Shown here piece after piece: positions 23,891 to 35,744 of a stretch of 64,000 nucleotides of DNA (the stretch's first letter is position 1; every line of letters begins with the position of its first letter). The stretch is from contig OZ024940.1 of NCBI GenBank assembly GCA_964017235.1, positions 25,177,615-25,241,614 of the forward strand, read 5' to 3'. Below the pieces are notes generated by a model. It did not search any database. It was not told the DNA's origin and saw only the letters and a list, made by a program, of their open reading frames with translations. A program made the position numbers and the translations under genes. This DNA comes from Sabellastarte sp. h YS-2021. Lineage: Eukaryota > Annelida > Polychaeta > Sabellida > Sabellidae.

Positions 23891-24220
23891 ATCAAAGGTT
23901 ATCAATTTATATATTTTCCAAACATAAAGTCTTATTGATTATTTAACACATCTCCGTCATCATAAAAACCTGAAATGTCATTCAAAATAAAATGGATTAA
24001 TTCATCAATGGACAGGTGTGGTATTTACTTCTGATCTACAGATAAAGAAAATTGGGGTTCTAGACCCGGCAAAAGTGGGTTGTGTATCAGAAATAGGGTC
24101 TGGCCAACAAATTTCAAGTTTATTACTTGTTTGTAAAAAGGAATCTTGTTCCACCATTTGTATCTTGTATCAAATCGATTGGCGAAAGTGTCTTCGACTC
24201 AGAGTCTAGAAACCAAAGGT

Positions 24221-24542
24221 TGACAGACGAATGGACAGACAGACGGACAGACAGACAGACGTCGGATGCATCAATCTAATAGGTGGGTTGGTTATGTGCA
24301 ACCCGCCCCAAAAGTGAAAAAATTTTCAAATCTTTTCGTAACTAGATCATTTCCAATCGCAAAAAGACTTGAAATTGACTTGAAAAAAATTTCAAGTCTT
24401 TTCGTAACTGGATCATTTCCAATCCCAAAAAGACTTGAAACTGAGTTGAAAAAAAATTTTCAAGTCTTTTCGTAACTGGATCACTTCCAATTGCAAAAAG
24501 ACTTGAAATTGACTTGAAATTATTTGGGGGGGGGGGGGGGGG
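24221..24542. repeat. GACA-type microsatellite, three ~70-bp self-complementary units, G17 run
   Basis: GGACAGACAGACGG-type repeats at 24221-24262 are followed at 24319-24524 by three units. Each starts TTTCAAGTCTTTTCGTAACT and ends AAAAAGACTTGAAA, the inverse of its own start. A run of 17 G closes the block. Confidence 0.8.
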
Positions 24543-25829
24543 CAGTGGGTCATGACCATGGGAGTACATATTATGCAACAAAAATCGTTTATGACATATC
24601 TCTTATACATATAAAATTAAAACCATAAATTCTTTTCGCAAGGGATAAATTTTTATATTTTGATTTTCACATCATTTCTTCTGTAAATTTCCATAGCCAA
24701 ATAAAAGAGAAATATTTCTGAAGAATTTATGATTACCAAAAATTGCAAAATCAATGTTTTTATGAAGCGCCAAATCTATATTTTCTTGTCTAACTTGTCT
24801 AAACACTGTATTAGCTATGTGTTAGTAAAACCCAGGTCTCACTCATGTTCACATAAATAATTTTACATAGCTTTATTTTTCGATTGATTTTTTTCTTCTT
24901 TTGACAATCAAACATTTAGAATATAAGGCCATAAGATTGAAAATTAAAGATATAAATTTAACTTCATAATTCCAGTAAAACCTCTATTTTCTGGCTTTTC
25001 TATTACCTGAATATTCAATTTTATGAACTCATTATTTTCCACCCTACCAAACGTGTATTTCTCCGATGATTTTTTTTAAAACCACAATACCTTTTCTACT
25101 TTATAAACCTTCCTTTTATCGGACCACTTTGTTTCTTTCCCTCAGCACGGCCAGATATTGAGACTACACCTTTTTTTGTTACAGTTTTTGTGAACATAAG
25201 TATTGGACTTGCCTTTTTTGGATATCACGCCAACAATGTAAAGCTTCTATTTATCCACACTTTCAAATTTAAAACATTCCTTTGTATAATTGAATTTAGT
25301 TCTCATCGGAAAATTGATGGTAGCCACAATTTCATAAACCATATTTTTTTTATATTTTTTAAACAAATGTACATCGCAATATATGCTTTTAAAAAAGTTT
25401 ATTTTGGATAAATTTTTAAGAACCAATTCCCTGCCTGTGGAAAAATTTCATTCTGTTTGTCATCTGTTCAAATTTACATAAAAGGCTATATTTATAAACA
25501 TTTTTTTTTCATCCAAAAATACCAAAAATATTAATTTATCTCAATGAAGTATTCTTCAAAATTTTTTCTTGAAACATTTTCCTTATCAAACACCTTTATC
25601 ATTTTTTCTGTATAATATGCCACAAAATACCTCCTTTTTTCTATATTATAAAATTCTGATTATCATTTAAAAAAAAATCTTGTCCCCCCTCCAATATTTT
25701 GAGTGGATAATATTTAAACTTCACAACAGTAAATTCTGTATAAATAGAACCATTTTAAGTAGAATTTATGTATAACTGGAAGAAAGATTTTAACGTCCAA
25801 ACATCACAAAAATTGCTGCAATTTTGTAG

Positions 25830-25915
25830 GCACAAGTAAAAATTAGCCATAACTAGAAACCAAATCCTGCGGATATATCGGAGGTTCTAGTTATACAGAG
25901 TCTACCGTACATAAG
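25830..25915. repeat. Single dispersed copy of the 75-bp repeat unit
   Basis: AGCCATAACTAGAAACC and GGTTCTAGTTATACAGAGTC match the unit at 16.1 kb. Confidence 0.65.
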
Positions 25916-26459
25916 GTTTGCGCCTATATGTGTCGATATCTTCTTTGTCATAATCTTCTGAACTTCACTTTCTTCAAGGGCGGTCTCCTTCTTTGGGACA
26001 GAAATCCTATATTTGGATGTAGCGCCCATTTATGACTTACAACAGAAAAAAACAAAACAAAAAAAATTCAAGCAGAAATGGTTTTGCCCAACAATTTTTG
26101 ATGACTCGACCTTATAATTTCATGTACTGATGACTTTTATACCGGTTAATCTCTGTCAACACATAGACTCTAATGTGCAAGAGGCAGGTTCCGAAGGCAA
26201 AAGCAGAAACTATAGAACATCGTAGGGTTCCGCTCACGAGACCCTCCCAAAACAAGATTGCTATGGAGAGTGTGCATTGCTAAAAGATAAGCTTCAAGTT
26301 TACTTCTAATTCTAATTGGACTTTTATAGCGCTTAATCTCCCCTATTCAAAGGGGACTCTAAGGCGCGACAGAACCAAAAACAGTCAACCAATTTCAGTA
26401 TCCAGGGACAGAAAAGAGGCCAAGCACCACAGAGAATGCAAGGGGGACAGTAAGACTAA

Positions 26460-27620
26460 GGTGGGTATGCCTTGGTGTATAGGTAGGTTTTGAGGCACTT
26501 TCTGAAAGAGACTAGGGTGGGGGATGCACGAATCTCATCAGGGAGAGCATTCCAAACAGTGGGGGTATCAAAAGTAAAACTATGACCAAATTGTTTGACG
26601 GATTTCTGTATAGAGGGTTGGAACTTTGGCATGACAAGGAAATTACAACCACTCTGACTGCGCCTGGTACTGTAAGGACTGCTGTAGGAAGAGATACATG
26701 GAGCAAAATACTAGTGTGAAGAAACTTGTAAACAAGGGTGGCTGTTTTAAAGACAGAGCGATGTTCAACAGGAAGCCAATGCAATTTCTTAAGCACAGGA
26801 GTTACACTAGTGTATCTACTGGTATTTGACACGATTCTACTTGCACTATTTTGGATGCACTGTAACTTACGAAGATTGAACTTAGAGAGATTCCTGAAAA
26901 GTGAGTTACAGTAATCCAACCGACTACTGACAAGTGCATTTGCCACAAGTACAGAAGCATCATGAGTAAGAAACCGCCTGACATGTCTAATGTCACAGAG
27001 TTGCACAAAACAGGCAACAGATGAATTTCTCTGGGATAGATGGCCATAAAGTTGGGTATCATCTACACAAAAATGAAACTTTATTCCTTTATGTTTACCA
27101 ATAAGCAAGCTTAGGACAGTAGTGTACAATGAAAACAATATAAAGAACCCCAGACAGAACCTTGGGGTACATCAAATAGGAGTTTACAAAGATCAGAGAG
27201 ATTAGAACCAATTTTTATTGACTGATAATTAGGTAGGAAGTAAACCATTTAAGAACAGACCAAACCAGGTCTGGAGACAACTAAGAACAGTGGAATGATC
27301 AACGGTGTCAAATGCTGCTGAGAGGTCAAACAATATCAAGTCAGTAGGTTCGCCTCTTGACAAGGATAGGTGAACTTCGTTTTTACAGAGAGAAGAGCTG
27401 TCTCAGTAGAGTGACCCGTTTTGTATGCAGATTGGTGTGGATTGTCTAAGTTAAGGGCATGGATATGTTCTAACAGTTGCTTAGCAACCACTCGTTCAAC
27501 CAATTTTGATATGAAACTGAGGCCAGATACAGGACGATAGCTCTTCAAATCATCCGCTGCAAGAGTAGCCTTTTTGATAGGAGGAGTAACTATAGCAGAG
27601 ACATAACCTTTCATGAGTGA
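26460..27620 (-). mobile_element. CR1/L2-like non-LTR retrotransposon (LINE), 3' part, decayed
   Basis: Minus-strand frames give RT landmarks: LKSYRPVSGLSFISKLVERV, SAYKTGHSTETALL, FDLSAAFDTVDH (about 27310), DVPQGSV, and an active site reading FCVDDTQLY where YADDTQLY is usual. Downstream come SSRLDYCNSLFRNL, VTPVLKKLHWLPVEHRS and TVWNALPDEIR, the C-terminal signature of CR1/L2-type LINEs. Frameshifts and stops split the frame. The copy is 5' truncated near 27620, close to a long G run, as is usual for LINE insertions. Confidence 0.87.
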
Positions 27621-27665
27621 GTTTACTTCAAAAGGATAAGAATGAGGTCTCCCAACGGATGTTAT

Positions 27666-27667
<2 letters not shown>

Positions 27668-27697
<30 letters not shown>
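27668..27697. repeat. G30 homopolymer
   Basis: About thirty consecutive G, next to the 5' truncation point of the LINE. Confidence 0.9.
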
Positions 27698-27699
<2 letters not shown>

Positions 27700-27719
27700 C
27701 TATTTCACAAAGATGGAGC

Positions 27720-28840
27720 ATTATAGGCAAGGCTGTAGGAGAAGTTGTTTCTGTGACTAATTGTGTGTAGATAAATTTTAAAGATGTGTATTTTTTGTGA
27801 ATATTTCAAGATTTAGAAATTTACGATCATCTCAAAAGGGGTACCACATTACCTTTTTCCATTCGAACATTGGATGTTGTCAGAATATCCATTAAAATAC
27901 TGCATTAAATATAGTCTTTTTTTTTGCTCATTTTCAACGAACACATGGCACGCGACTTGAACTTTTGTTGGGCATAACTATCTCTTGTCATATTTATATC
28001 ACTCACCAAAAGCCATAGCACCTCTTAATTTATTTTTTTTTAAAAAACTTTTGTTACATTTCTTTTTTTTTCCAAAGCTGAAGTCTTCTATGGGTAATCC
28101 CAAAAGTAATGCAAGATAATTTTTTTTTATAATGACTATCTTCATGAAACTACGTTCGATATGGCAAGCGAATAAATTTGACTGATTGAAATATTGCATT
28201 TTATAACACTTCTCCCCTCGATGTGATTTCTTGCCCCCCCCACCCCTGCTAAAAAATGGAATTTTTACTTTCCAAAATTCATTACTTTCCAAAACCATAC
28301 CACTTTATGGGGTTATGAAAACTTTCCATTCTTTTTTTTTTCGATCACTCAAATTCCCTCAACAGTTAAAATTTACCCTGTGTTTTTGGGTATTCTTCTT
28401 TTTTTTTTGTATATTTTCTCTTAACTATTAAACAACAGTGTTTCACATATGGGCAGTGATTTGTTTTTTTTGTTTTGTTTTTGAAATACAAAATTAAGAA
28501 CTAGTCTTAAAGAGAAAAGTGTTTTAAATCACGGGACAAAAAACCTTTTAAATATGATGTTTTGTGTAGTTTACATGTGTTACCTACAAGAATCAGCCAA
28601 CCCAACTGGGTGTTCAGGTCTACTGCATATCATCTGTGTCGCAGTGAAATCCTATCCTATAAACCCATATAAACCCTTGCATATTCAAAGCAGAGTTACG
28701 GCTTTGATTTGAATGTTAATTATGTCACACTTGCCCTGTATATGTTGAGATACATTTCATTTTAGCATCACATTAATGTTAAGTGTGAGCTCTCTGAGCT
28801 TTTGCTTCTAGATATAGCTTTGAAATTATTTTCTGTTTTT
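27720..28840. other. AT-rich region, no gene recognised
   Basis: It is rich in T and A homopolymers. I see no exon, SINE or tandem repeat. Confidence 0.5.
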
Positions 28841-28844
28841 TTAA

Positions 28845-29232
28845 GTGCAAGCTCTAGCGAGGTTCGTGCTTCTAGGAATCACCTTTTTTTGTTGTTTGGT
28901 CTCCGGACTTTCATGGATTGTGGCGCAGTGCGACGAGTATCTGTCTGTTCACTAAAGTTAAGCGGCAATGGGCTACGTTAGTATGATGGCTTTGTGGCTT
29001 GCGCTAGTAGACAGAAACCCCTTTTGGCCTTTTTTTTTTGTTATCTCCGGACTTTCATGAATTGTGGCGTAGCGTGATGAGTATATGTCTCATTACTGAA
29101 GTTATGTGCCAATGGGCTACGTTAGTACCTGGATGGGTGACCGCTCAGTGCACTACTCGTGTCTCTGATGGTTTTGCGGCTCAGGCTAGTAGACCGAAAC
29201 CCCTTTTGGCTTTGTTTTTTTTGTCATAAATT
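28845..29232 (+). repeat. Two adjacent 5S rRNA-derived SINE copies
   Basis: Copy one (28845-29000) ends after CAATGGGCTACGTTAG and resumes as GCTAGTAGACAGAAACCCC. Copy two (about 29018-29232) carries TTAGTACCTGGATGGGTGAC, nearly the 5S rRNA C-box region, then GGCTAGTAGACCGAAACCCC. Both share TCCGGACTTTCATG and GTGGCG(T/C)AG upstream. Confidence 0.75.
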
Positions 29233-29239
29233 GTGCACT

Positions 29240-30236
29240 ACTTTAGTGCACTACTCCTTTTTCTGATTGCTTGCAGCGTGTGTATGTAGATCACAAGAAA
29301 TTTCGACCTTGTTTATAGAGGAGTGACCGATTCTGAATGTCTTTTAGCCTTTTTTAAATTTAGGAGGGTGGGTTAAGGTTTTAAATCCCAAATCACTGCT
29401 CATATTTTAAACACACACACACTAAAAATGGAAACTTATGCAAAATGTTAGTAGGTTTTAGGCAACAAAAATAAATATTTCCAGCCAATAATTGTTTTGC
29501 ATCAAATTATCAAATGTACTAGATATTTACAGCAAAGGACAAAATAGTTTTCAAGCACCCTGGATCGAATGGATACATTAATTAAGATCTATATTCATTA
29601 AACATTCTTTGAATTATTCTGAGAATTATTAAAGTATCTTTAAGACGTATTAAGTATTAGAATATGTAAAAAGACAAATCTTTAATTCCTTAAACAAGGT
29701 AAAATTTGAAAGAATATAGTAATAAATTGGACACAATTTTTGGAGAAAACAATTAGCAATTAGAATAATTTATTCCATTATTTATATTCATTTTTGTGCA
29801 GTGACACGGGGTTTTCATAAATACCACTGATAAATTGATGCTCAGAAATATTAGCTGGAAAAAAATATTATATATCATAGACTCTGTATCAATGGAACTT
29901 GTGCAAGTTGAAATTTGATATGACGCAATATAGAAAAACAAGTTGGCCTATAACAGGTCCGCAGGTTACTCAGAAATGTACTACTTTGAGAGACTTGTGC
30001 ACAGAGTCAGCAATCCACACACTAAGAAAGAATTTATTATAATATTGACTTTTTTCCATAGGTGAAAACCTACGTGTTAGCTAGATTTGTCATTTGTGAT
30101 TTTACATGATTTTCCTTTTTTCACAGATGTACGACATTAAATTTTCAAATAAATTTCTTCACATCAATCGCCATAGTTGCTTTTGTTGGTAATGACTAAA
30201 CATCCTTGACCTTAACTGTATATGGTCAATTTATTC
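29240..30236. other. AT-rich region, no gene recognised
   Basis: I see nothing beyond a short CA run near 29410. Confidence 0.5.
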
Positions 30237-30462
30237 GATTTATTTGGGGTTTTACATTGCTTTCAACACTGTACAGGTCATATCACAACAAGTAGTTTTA
30301 TGGGTAGAGGAAACCAGTACATACAGTTTGGTCAAGGTTCTGTACTGTAAACTGCCGACCATCAGTAAGCAACTACCAACTTTTCCACATAAGGCCCGGA
30401 GTTTGAACCGCCAACCTCAGAGGTGGGAGGTGAGTGTGTTACCACTCTGCGACCGTAGCCCC
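30237..30462 (-). repeat. tRNA-derived SINE S1, near full length
   Basis: The minus strand has an A-box-like GCAGAGTGGTAACACAC, a B-box-like GGCGGTTCAAACTCC, the S1 body and an AAATAAAT end. Confidence 0.8.
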
Positions 30463-30473
30463 TTATATGGTCA

Positions 30474-30622
30474 ACGTTGGGGTTTTATATCCTGTTTAAC
30501 AACCAGGGTCATATTGGGATAGGCCCTCAGAATAGCCATTTGTGGGATTTGAGCCCACACACAGAGGTGACGGCCTGTGATCAGATGCCAAACTTGCAAA
30601 CCAACTAGGTCTCTGAGGACGT
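30474..30622 (-). repeat. tRNA-derived SINE S3
   Basis: It matches 4675-4822 (ACAACCAGGGTCATATTGGG, GCCAAACTTGCAAACC). It sits directly beside the S1 copy in the same orientation. Confidence 0.7.
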
Positions 30623-31617
30623 TTAACCTCACCGCAAGCCTAGCATCTTGATTTTATAGGAAAATACTGTATTATTTTCTATGCAAAAGAATTTACCAAG
30701 AACAGAATTGATGGGTCATATACTGAGTCCGGGGAAAACGATCGTGTGAACCCGTGCATGAATAGTTTATATGTAGAAAAGTTACCAGGATTGTAATGAC
30801 ATCCCACTAATATTGAATGCCCTACTAATATCGAATGTTCAATTTCGAATGTTCCATTGAAACAAAGTCTAGTATATTTTTACATCCTGTGTCTCACATA
30901 CCTGATAATAATAATATCTCCAGCACTTTTTTTTATCGTATTTACTTACAGTTTTTCACATATGGCTTTTTGTCCAATGGTTTTACCATGGTCTGAATCC
31001 CTCCAGGAACTGACAGTTTGTGAATGTATAAAAAGTTCAGCATATATCATGTTTCCTGCAGCAAAGGGCACAAAAAAAATCCCCAAAGGTCAGTCTGTAT
31101 CGATACTCTGTCACAAGAAACTTTCTGTCGGCAAAAACTTGGGTTTCCCACTTCAACCGCTGGTTCCAATCTTCTTTAGGAGCAAAGTTCACTCAATCGA
31201 TGATGCTAAAAATAGATATGGCAAAGAAAGTATAAGTGGTGAGTGATGACTGATATAGTTTAAGGCTTTTGTGTACCTGACAGCAGCTAAGGTTATTAAG
31301 TGACCGAAAGACTTGTGGACTTTTTGGCTTGTACTGGGATAGAAACTCAGTGAATTCCATGACTTGTCATGGGACTGGTTCGAACCCAAGACCACAAAGG
31401 GGAGACACGAGCGATATGGTTGATACTGGTTTGGACGCTTGATTTATTTTGCTTTAGCATTAATTTTAACTCACTTTATGGGATCTGTAAAATACACTTA
31501 CAGGTGGAAAGTCTTTATTATGGGACAAAAATCTTGGCATATTTGACTCGATTTACAAGAATGGACGAACCCGATAAGGTGCTGAAGTCCTTTATTCTAT
31601 TCACTGTAGTATGTACT

Positions 31618-31890
31618 GGTGCTACTGTGGCCTAGTGGGTAACACACTCGCCTGGGAACACAGAGGAAGTGGGTTCAAACCCAGGTACAGGCGGATACAT
31701 AGTGGCTCACATGACCACTTAAAATGGCGGTCCTCTGTCGTGTGGGGACCTATCCCCAGTATGAGGCTAAAGAACCCGAGGAACATTGATAAATGGTCAT
31801 CCCTGAGAAACTCTCTTTCTGTCAGGGGAATCAGTCACTAGTTAGCTTCGGCTGTGCAGTCAGGATGGGTGAAATTGGGCTTTTAAATTA
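31618..31890 (+). repeat. tRNA-derived SINE S2, long copy
   Basis: The head GTGGCCTAGTGGGTAACACA and B box GTGGGTTCAAACCCAGG are followed by a body with AAAATGGCGGTCCTCTGTC. The body is shared with 46588-46872. Confidence 0.8.
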
Positions 31891-31979
31891 CAGCGGGAGC
31901 AGTAAACTGCATAGATGTTAATCAAAATGTATAGATCATTATTGGTGTCAAAACATGTGAACTGAAGTTTATTTTTTTT

Positions 31980-32180
31980 GGCCTAGAGGGGTAGACAGTC
32001 TTGCAGACAGGACAGGCACAATGATTTCTATGGTCTGTCCATTGTACTGTCCTGTATGTAAGACTTATCCTATTGGCCTACTGGGGTGGACAGTCTTGCA
32101 GACAGGACAGGCACAACAGGCACAATGATTTTTACGGTCTGTCTATTGTACTGTCCTGTCCGTAAGACTGCCTACCCTAT
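31980..32180. repeat. Tandem duplication of a ~100-bp foldback unit
   Basis: Two units begin GGCCTA-GGGG and contain GACAGTCTTGCAGACAGGAC and its approximate inverse CTGTCCTGTCCGTAAGACTG, so each unit can form a hairpin. Confidence 0.75.
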
Positions 32181-32225
32181 AATGTTACAATGTTCAATAA
32201 CACGGGGGGATCCACCTTTAAATAA

Positions 32226-32259
32226 GTGTGTGTGTGTGTGTGTGCGGGGGGGGGGGGGG
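32226..32259. repeat. (GT)n followed by G14
   Basis: A GT microsatellite and a G run. Confidence 0.9.
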
Positions 32260-32376
32260 ACATGTGTCTGTTGCTTTGGGTTCACCATCAAACCCCTAAT
32301 ATTTTTCATGGGGGAGGGGGCGTCAAACCCCTTGAACCACCCCCCTCTTCCCCCAGAATCCGCTACTGCCTACTGT

Positions 32377-32827
32377 CTTGCTACCATTTATCCCCCGGTA
32401 CCAATTATCGCCAGGCAAAATTAAAATTGACATAACTTGGAAAATAGTCACATCTAAAATGTGTTCTTAAGGTAGAACTGTTACCAAACTGAATCTGACA
32501 AATACATGCCAAAAGGGCATGAAGATATGCAGCCATTACAGATATATGAACATTTCATTTACAAGTGGCGGTAATTGGTACCCGGAGATAATTGGTCACA
32601 AGGCATGCAGCAGCTTGCTACCAATTATCGCCATACAGAAGTCAAATAAAACTTAACTTGACCGGAGGTACATCCCATATCTGGTAAATAAGGGAAAACT
32701 ATTTACAAAGTGAATAGAACAAATACACATCAAAAAGACTTTAAATATATGTGGCCATTACTGAAATATCAACACATTGTATTTATTGGTGGCAATAATT
32801 GGTACCCGGCGATAATTGGTAGCAAGG
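32377..32827. mobile_element. Two adjacent MITEs with TTGCTACCAATTATCGCC ends
   Basis: Elements at about 32377-32604 and 32613-32827 each start CTTGCTACCA-TTAT and end with its inverse (GATAATTGGTAGCAAGG in the second). Near each end a second sub-terminal GTACCAATTAT copy occurs, so the ends have a doubled motif. They are in the same orientation and share internal sequence (AATACACATCAAAAAG / AATACATGCCAAAAGG). Confidence 0.75.
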
Positions 32828-33449
32828 CAGTGGTGAATTAACCGTTAGAATGCATTACGATAAATCCTGTACTAATAAACAAGAAAAATATAAATTTCGT
32901 ACATTTTCATCCCAGCTGGGCATGCATGTGTACACTGTCTGTTTCCAATAAACATGGCAAACTGTATGTTTACGTATTGAAATTCCCTCTTATTATCACA
33001 TTATTACAAGCACGTGTAGGTAAACAAACACATCAAAACTTATTCATTACAATACCTTCGAATGGTCTGTTGTTGTTTTAATAATCCATTGTCTTTTACT
33101 AAACTACAATCATCTGCTCTTGCAGTCATCACTGCCATCAATATTGTTTACATATTAAAGTTTGTTTACTATTGGAATCCCCTTAAAACGGGGAAATCCC
33201 CCCTCAAAACAATATGATACGGCTTTAGTAATTAGAACATAATTATGATTAATTGGGGTGGAAGAATAATTTGACTATTGTTTATAAAGTGATAGCTTAA
33301 CTAAAATGGGATATAATCACATTAATAATGGCGTATTTTATCAATTTAATTCAATAATTTATATGAAAATACACTATTTCCCTGATGAAAGCACAGTTTT
33401 AAAACAATAAAATAAATTACATAAATCCACCACCCATTTGACGTCAATG

Positions 33450-35740
33450 GACTTGCCCAAGTCTCGAGCTGATGCAAGAAAAAATATTTTACGGCATCGG
33501 GAATTCACGGCTTTTTGACGTTTGCAAATTTTTAAACTTTTGATAGACACCAAACCCACAACTATAATGATTAAATTAATAATACTTCTACTAAATGAGA
33601 TTAAAAAAATAATAAAAACATATTTTTACATTAAAAAGAAAGAAAACAAAAACCGTCAACACCAGGCGTTAATTTCGCCCGGGCGTCGTTTTGCGTGGCG
33701 TCATTTTGACTGAAGCGTCATTTTAAAATATGACACCAGAAAACGCACAAAATTGGTAAACCAGGCGTTAATTGAAACCAGGCGTTAATTTATATAAATA
33801 GCTCTATACCCGGCGTTCATTGAAACCTGGCGTTAAATTTTGATGTCTGGGGGTTTAAAACAAAAATACTCTCAATGGTGACGTTTCTTACAGTCCCAAA
33901 TATTTCACAATGCGCTCGTATAAAGTAAAACCTTCAAAAACTCTCGAGCTGCAGCAAGAAAATAGAAATTTCAGACATAACGCCCTCTTTCATGACACTT
34001 TTGAAAATGACGCCTAAAATAAACCTCAAAGCCATTGTAGTTTTGCTGGAATAATGATTTGCATTTAAGTTAATTGTCACAATTCAGTTACTGTGCCTTT
34101 TCCTAATAAATATACATAATTATTATTTATTCACTTTAAATAGTTTAAGTAAAATAAAAAATACAACGAAAAACATTTAACATACAAAACCCGTTAACAG
34201 TTTAAAATCTCTCGAGCTGATGCAACAAAATGACAATTTATTTCATAACGCGCTCGTACAAAACATACGTAACCTCAATTCTCGGTGAAGAAACTTCCCC
34301 AGTTGGTGCAATAAAATAGGAATTTAAAACATAATGCGCTCGTACAAAACTTTTAAAAACATTGGTGAAAAATCATATTCAACAACAAAACCTGAAACTG
34401 GTAAGCTAATGCAATTTTTAAAAATACATATTTTGTGGGGGAAATCATAATGTCCTCCTGTAGGATTTACCGTGTCAGGAACATTTACGGAAAAAAACAC
34501 TGGTTACTTTTGAGTTTTTTTTTTTGTTTTTTTTTTTATTATCATTTAAACTTTATTTAAACTTCTTTAAATTAGGGAATAACTATGTGTATTTTTTTGG
34601 AAGTACAAAACACCAGTAACATGATTAAATGAAATAGAAACATTATTCCAAGTCAACTGCAATATTTGGAGTTACTCATAATGTATTCTATACGAGGGCG
34701 TTATGATGAAAATCTTCCTTTTCTTGCATCAGCTCGAGAGATTTTTCATACATTTAAGGGTTCAGTAAGAAATTAATGCAAAACTAATAAATAATTCATT
34801 TAAAACTAATAAAAGTAATAACTATATGTATTTGTTTGTAGTCTGTAATAACATGGTATAATTAAATCCAGACAAACATTTTATTCAGTAAATATACTAA
34901 ATTTTACTATTTTGACGTATTTTAGAAAATTATTCTGTACGAGCACGTTATGACAAAAATCTTCATTTTCTTGCATCAGCTCGAGAGATTTTTCAAATCT
35001 TTACGGGTTCAGAAACAAATTCAAGCAAAACTTATAAATAACTCATTTAAAACTAATTAAACTAATAATTATGTGAATTTGTTTTATAGTCTGTAATAAC
35101 ATGATATAATTGAACCCAGACAAACATTTTACTCAGTGAATATACCAAATTTTACTATTTTGACGTATTTTAGAAAATTATTCTGTACGAGCACGTTATG
35201 AAAAAAATCTTCATTTTCTTGCATCAGCTCGAGAGATTTTGAAACTTTTAACGGGTTTTGTGCAAAATGTTTTTAAGTTTTAGTTATATTTTTTATATTA
35301 CCTAAAATTCTTAAAACAAGTAAATAATTACGTATAATCCTTTAGAAAGAGCATACCAACTGTAACATAACTAAATTAAATCCAGACAAATATTATTCTC
35401 GGTAAATTTACTGAATTTGTACTTATATCAACATGTACTCTGTACGAGCACGTTATGTTTAAAACCTTCATTTTCTTGCATCAGCTCGAGAGATTTCAAT
35501 TATTTTATTTATTTTTTTCCTCATAAACTAAAGTATTTCATTCATTATTTCGTGCTCCAATGACATTATTATTATTAACTGTTACGAATAGTTTATAATT
35601 AAAATAAAAAAGAATTGTATGCACATTTGCAACATTTATTATTTATAATATTGGACAGTATGGATTATGACCGGGTTTATACGAGCGCGTTATGAAAAAA
35701 ATCTTGCTTTTCTTGCTCCAGCTCGAGAGATTTGAAACCT
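33450..35740. repeat. Inverted array of a conserved ~55-bp block
   Basis: The block consensus is TACGAGCACGTTATG, 6-9 variable bases, then CTTGCATCAGCTCGAGAGAT. Plus-oriented copies start near 34686, 34928, 35183, 35440 and 35676, spaced about 240-257 bp. Reverse-oriented copies lie near 33452 (partial), 33908-33985, 34200-34258 and 34283-34342. The spacers are AT-rich and partly similar to each other. No ORF or known element is recognised. Confidence 0.75.
33662..33842. repeat. Cluster of CCAGGCGTTAATT motifs
   Basis: Five near-identical copies of C(C/T)(A/T/C)GGCGTTAATT occur at 33662, 33761, 33778, 33810 and 33826. They are intermixed with GGCGTCATTTTGA-type variants. Confidence 0.65.
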
Positions 35741-35744
35741 GTAC

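Noticed and set aside
29040..29195. A 5S rRNA gene
   Set aside because: Only part resembles 5S rRNA, with many differences, and it is flanked by SINE sequence shared by other copies.
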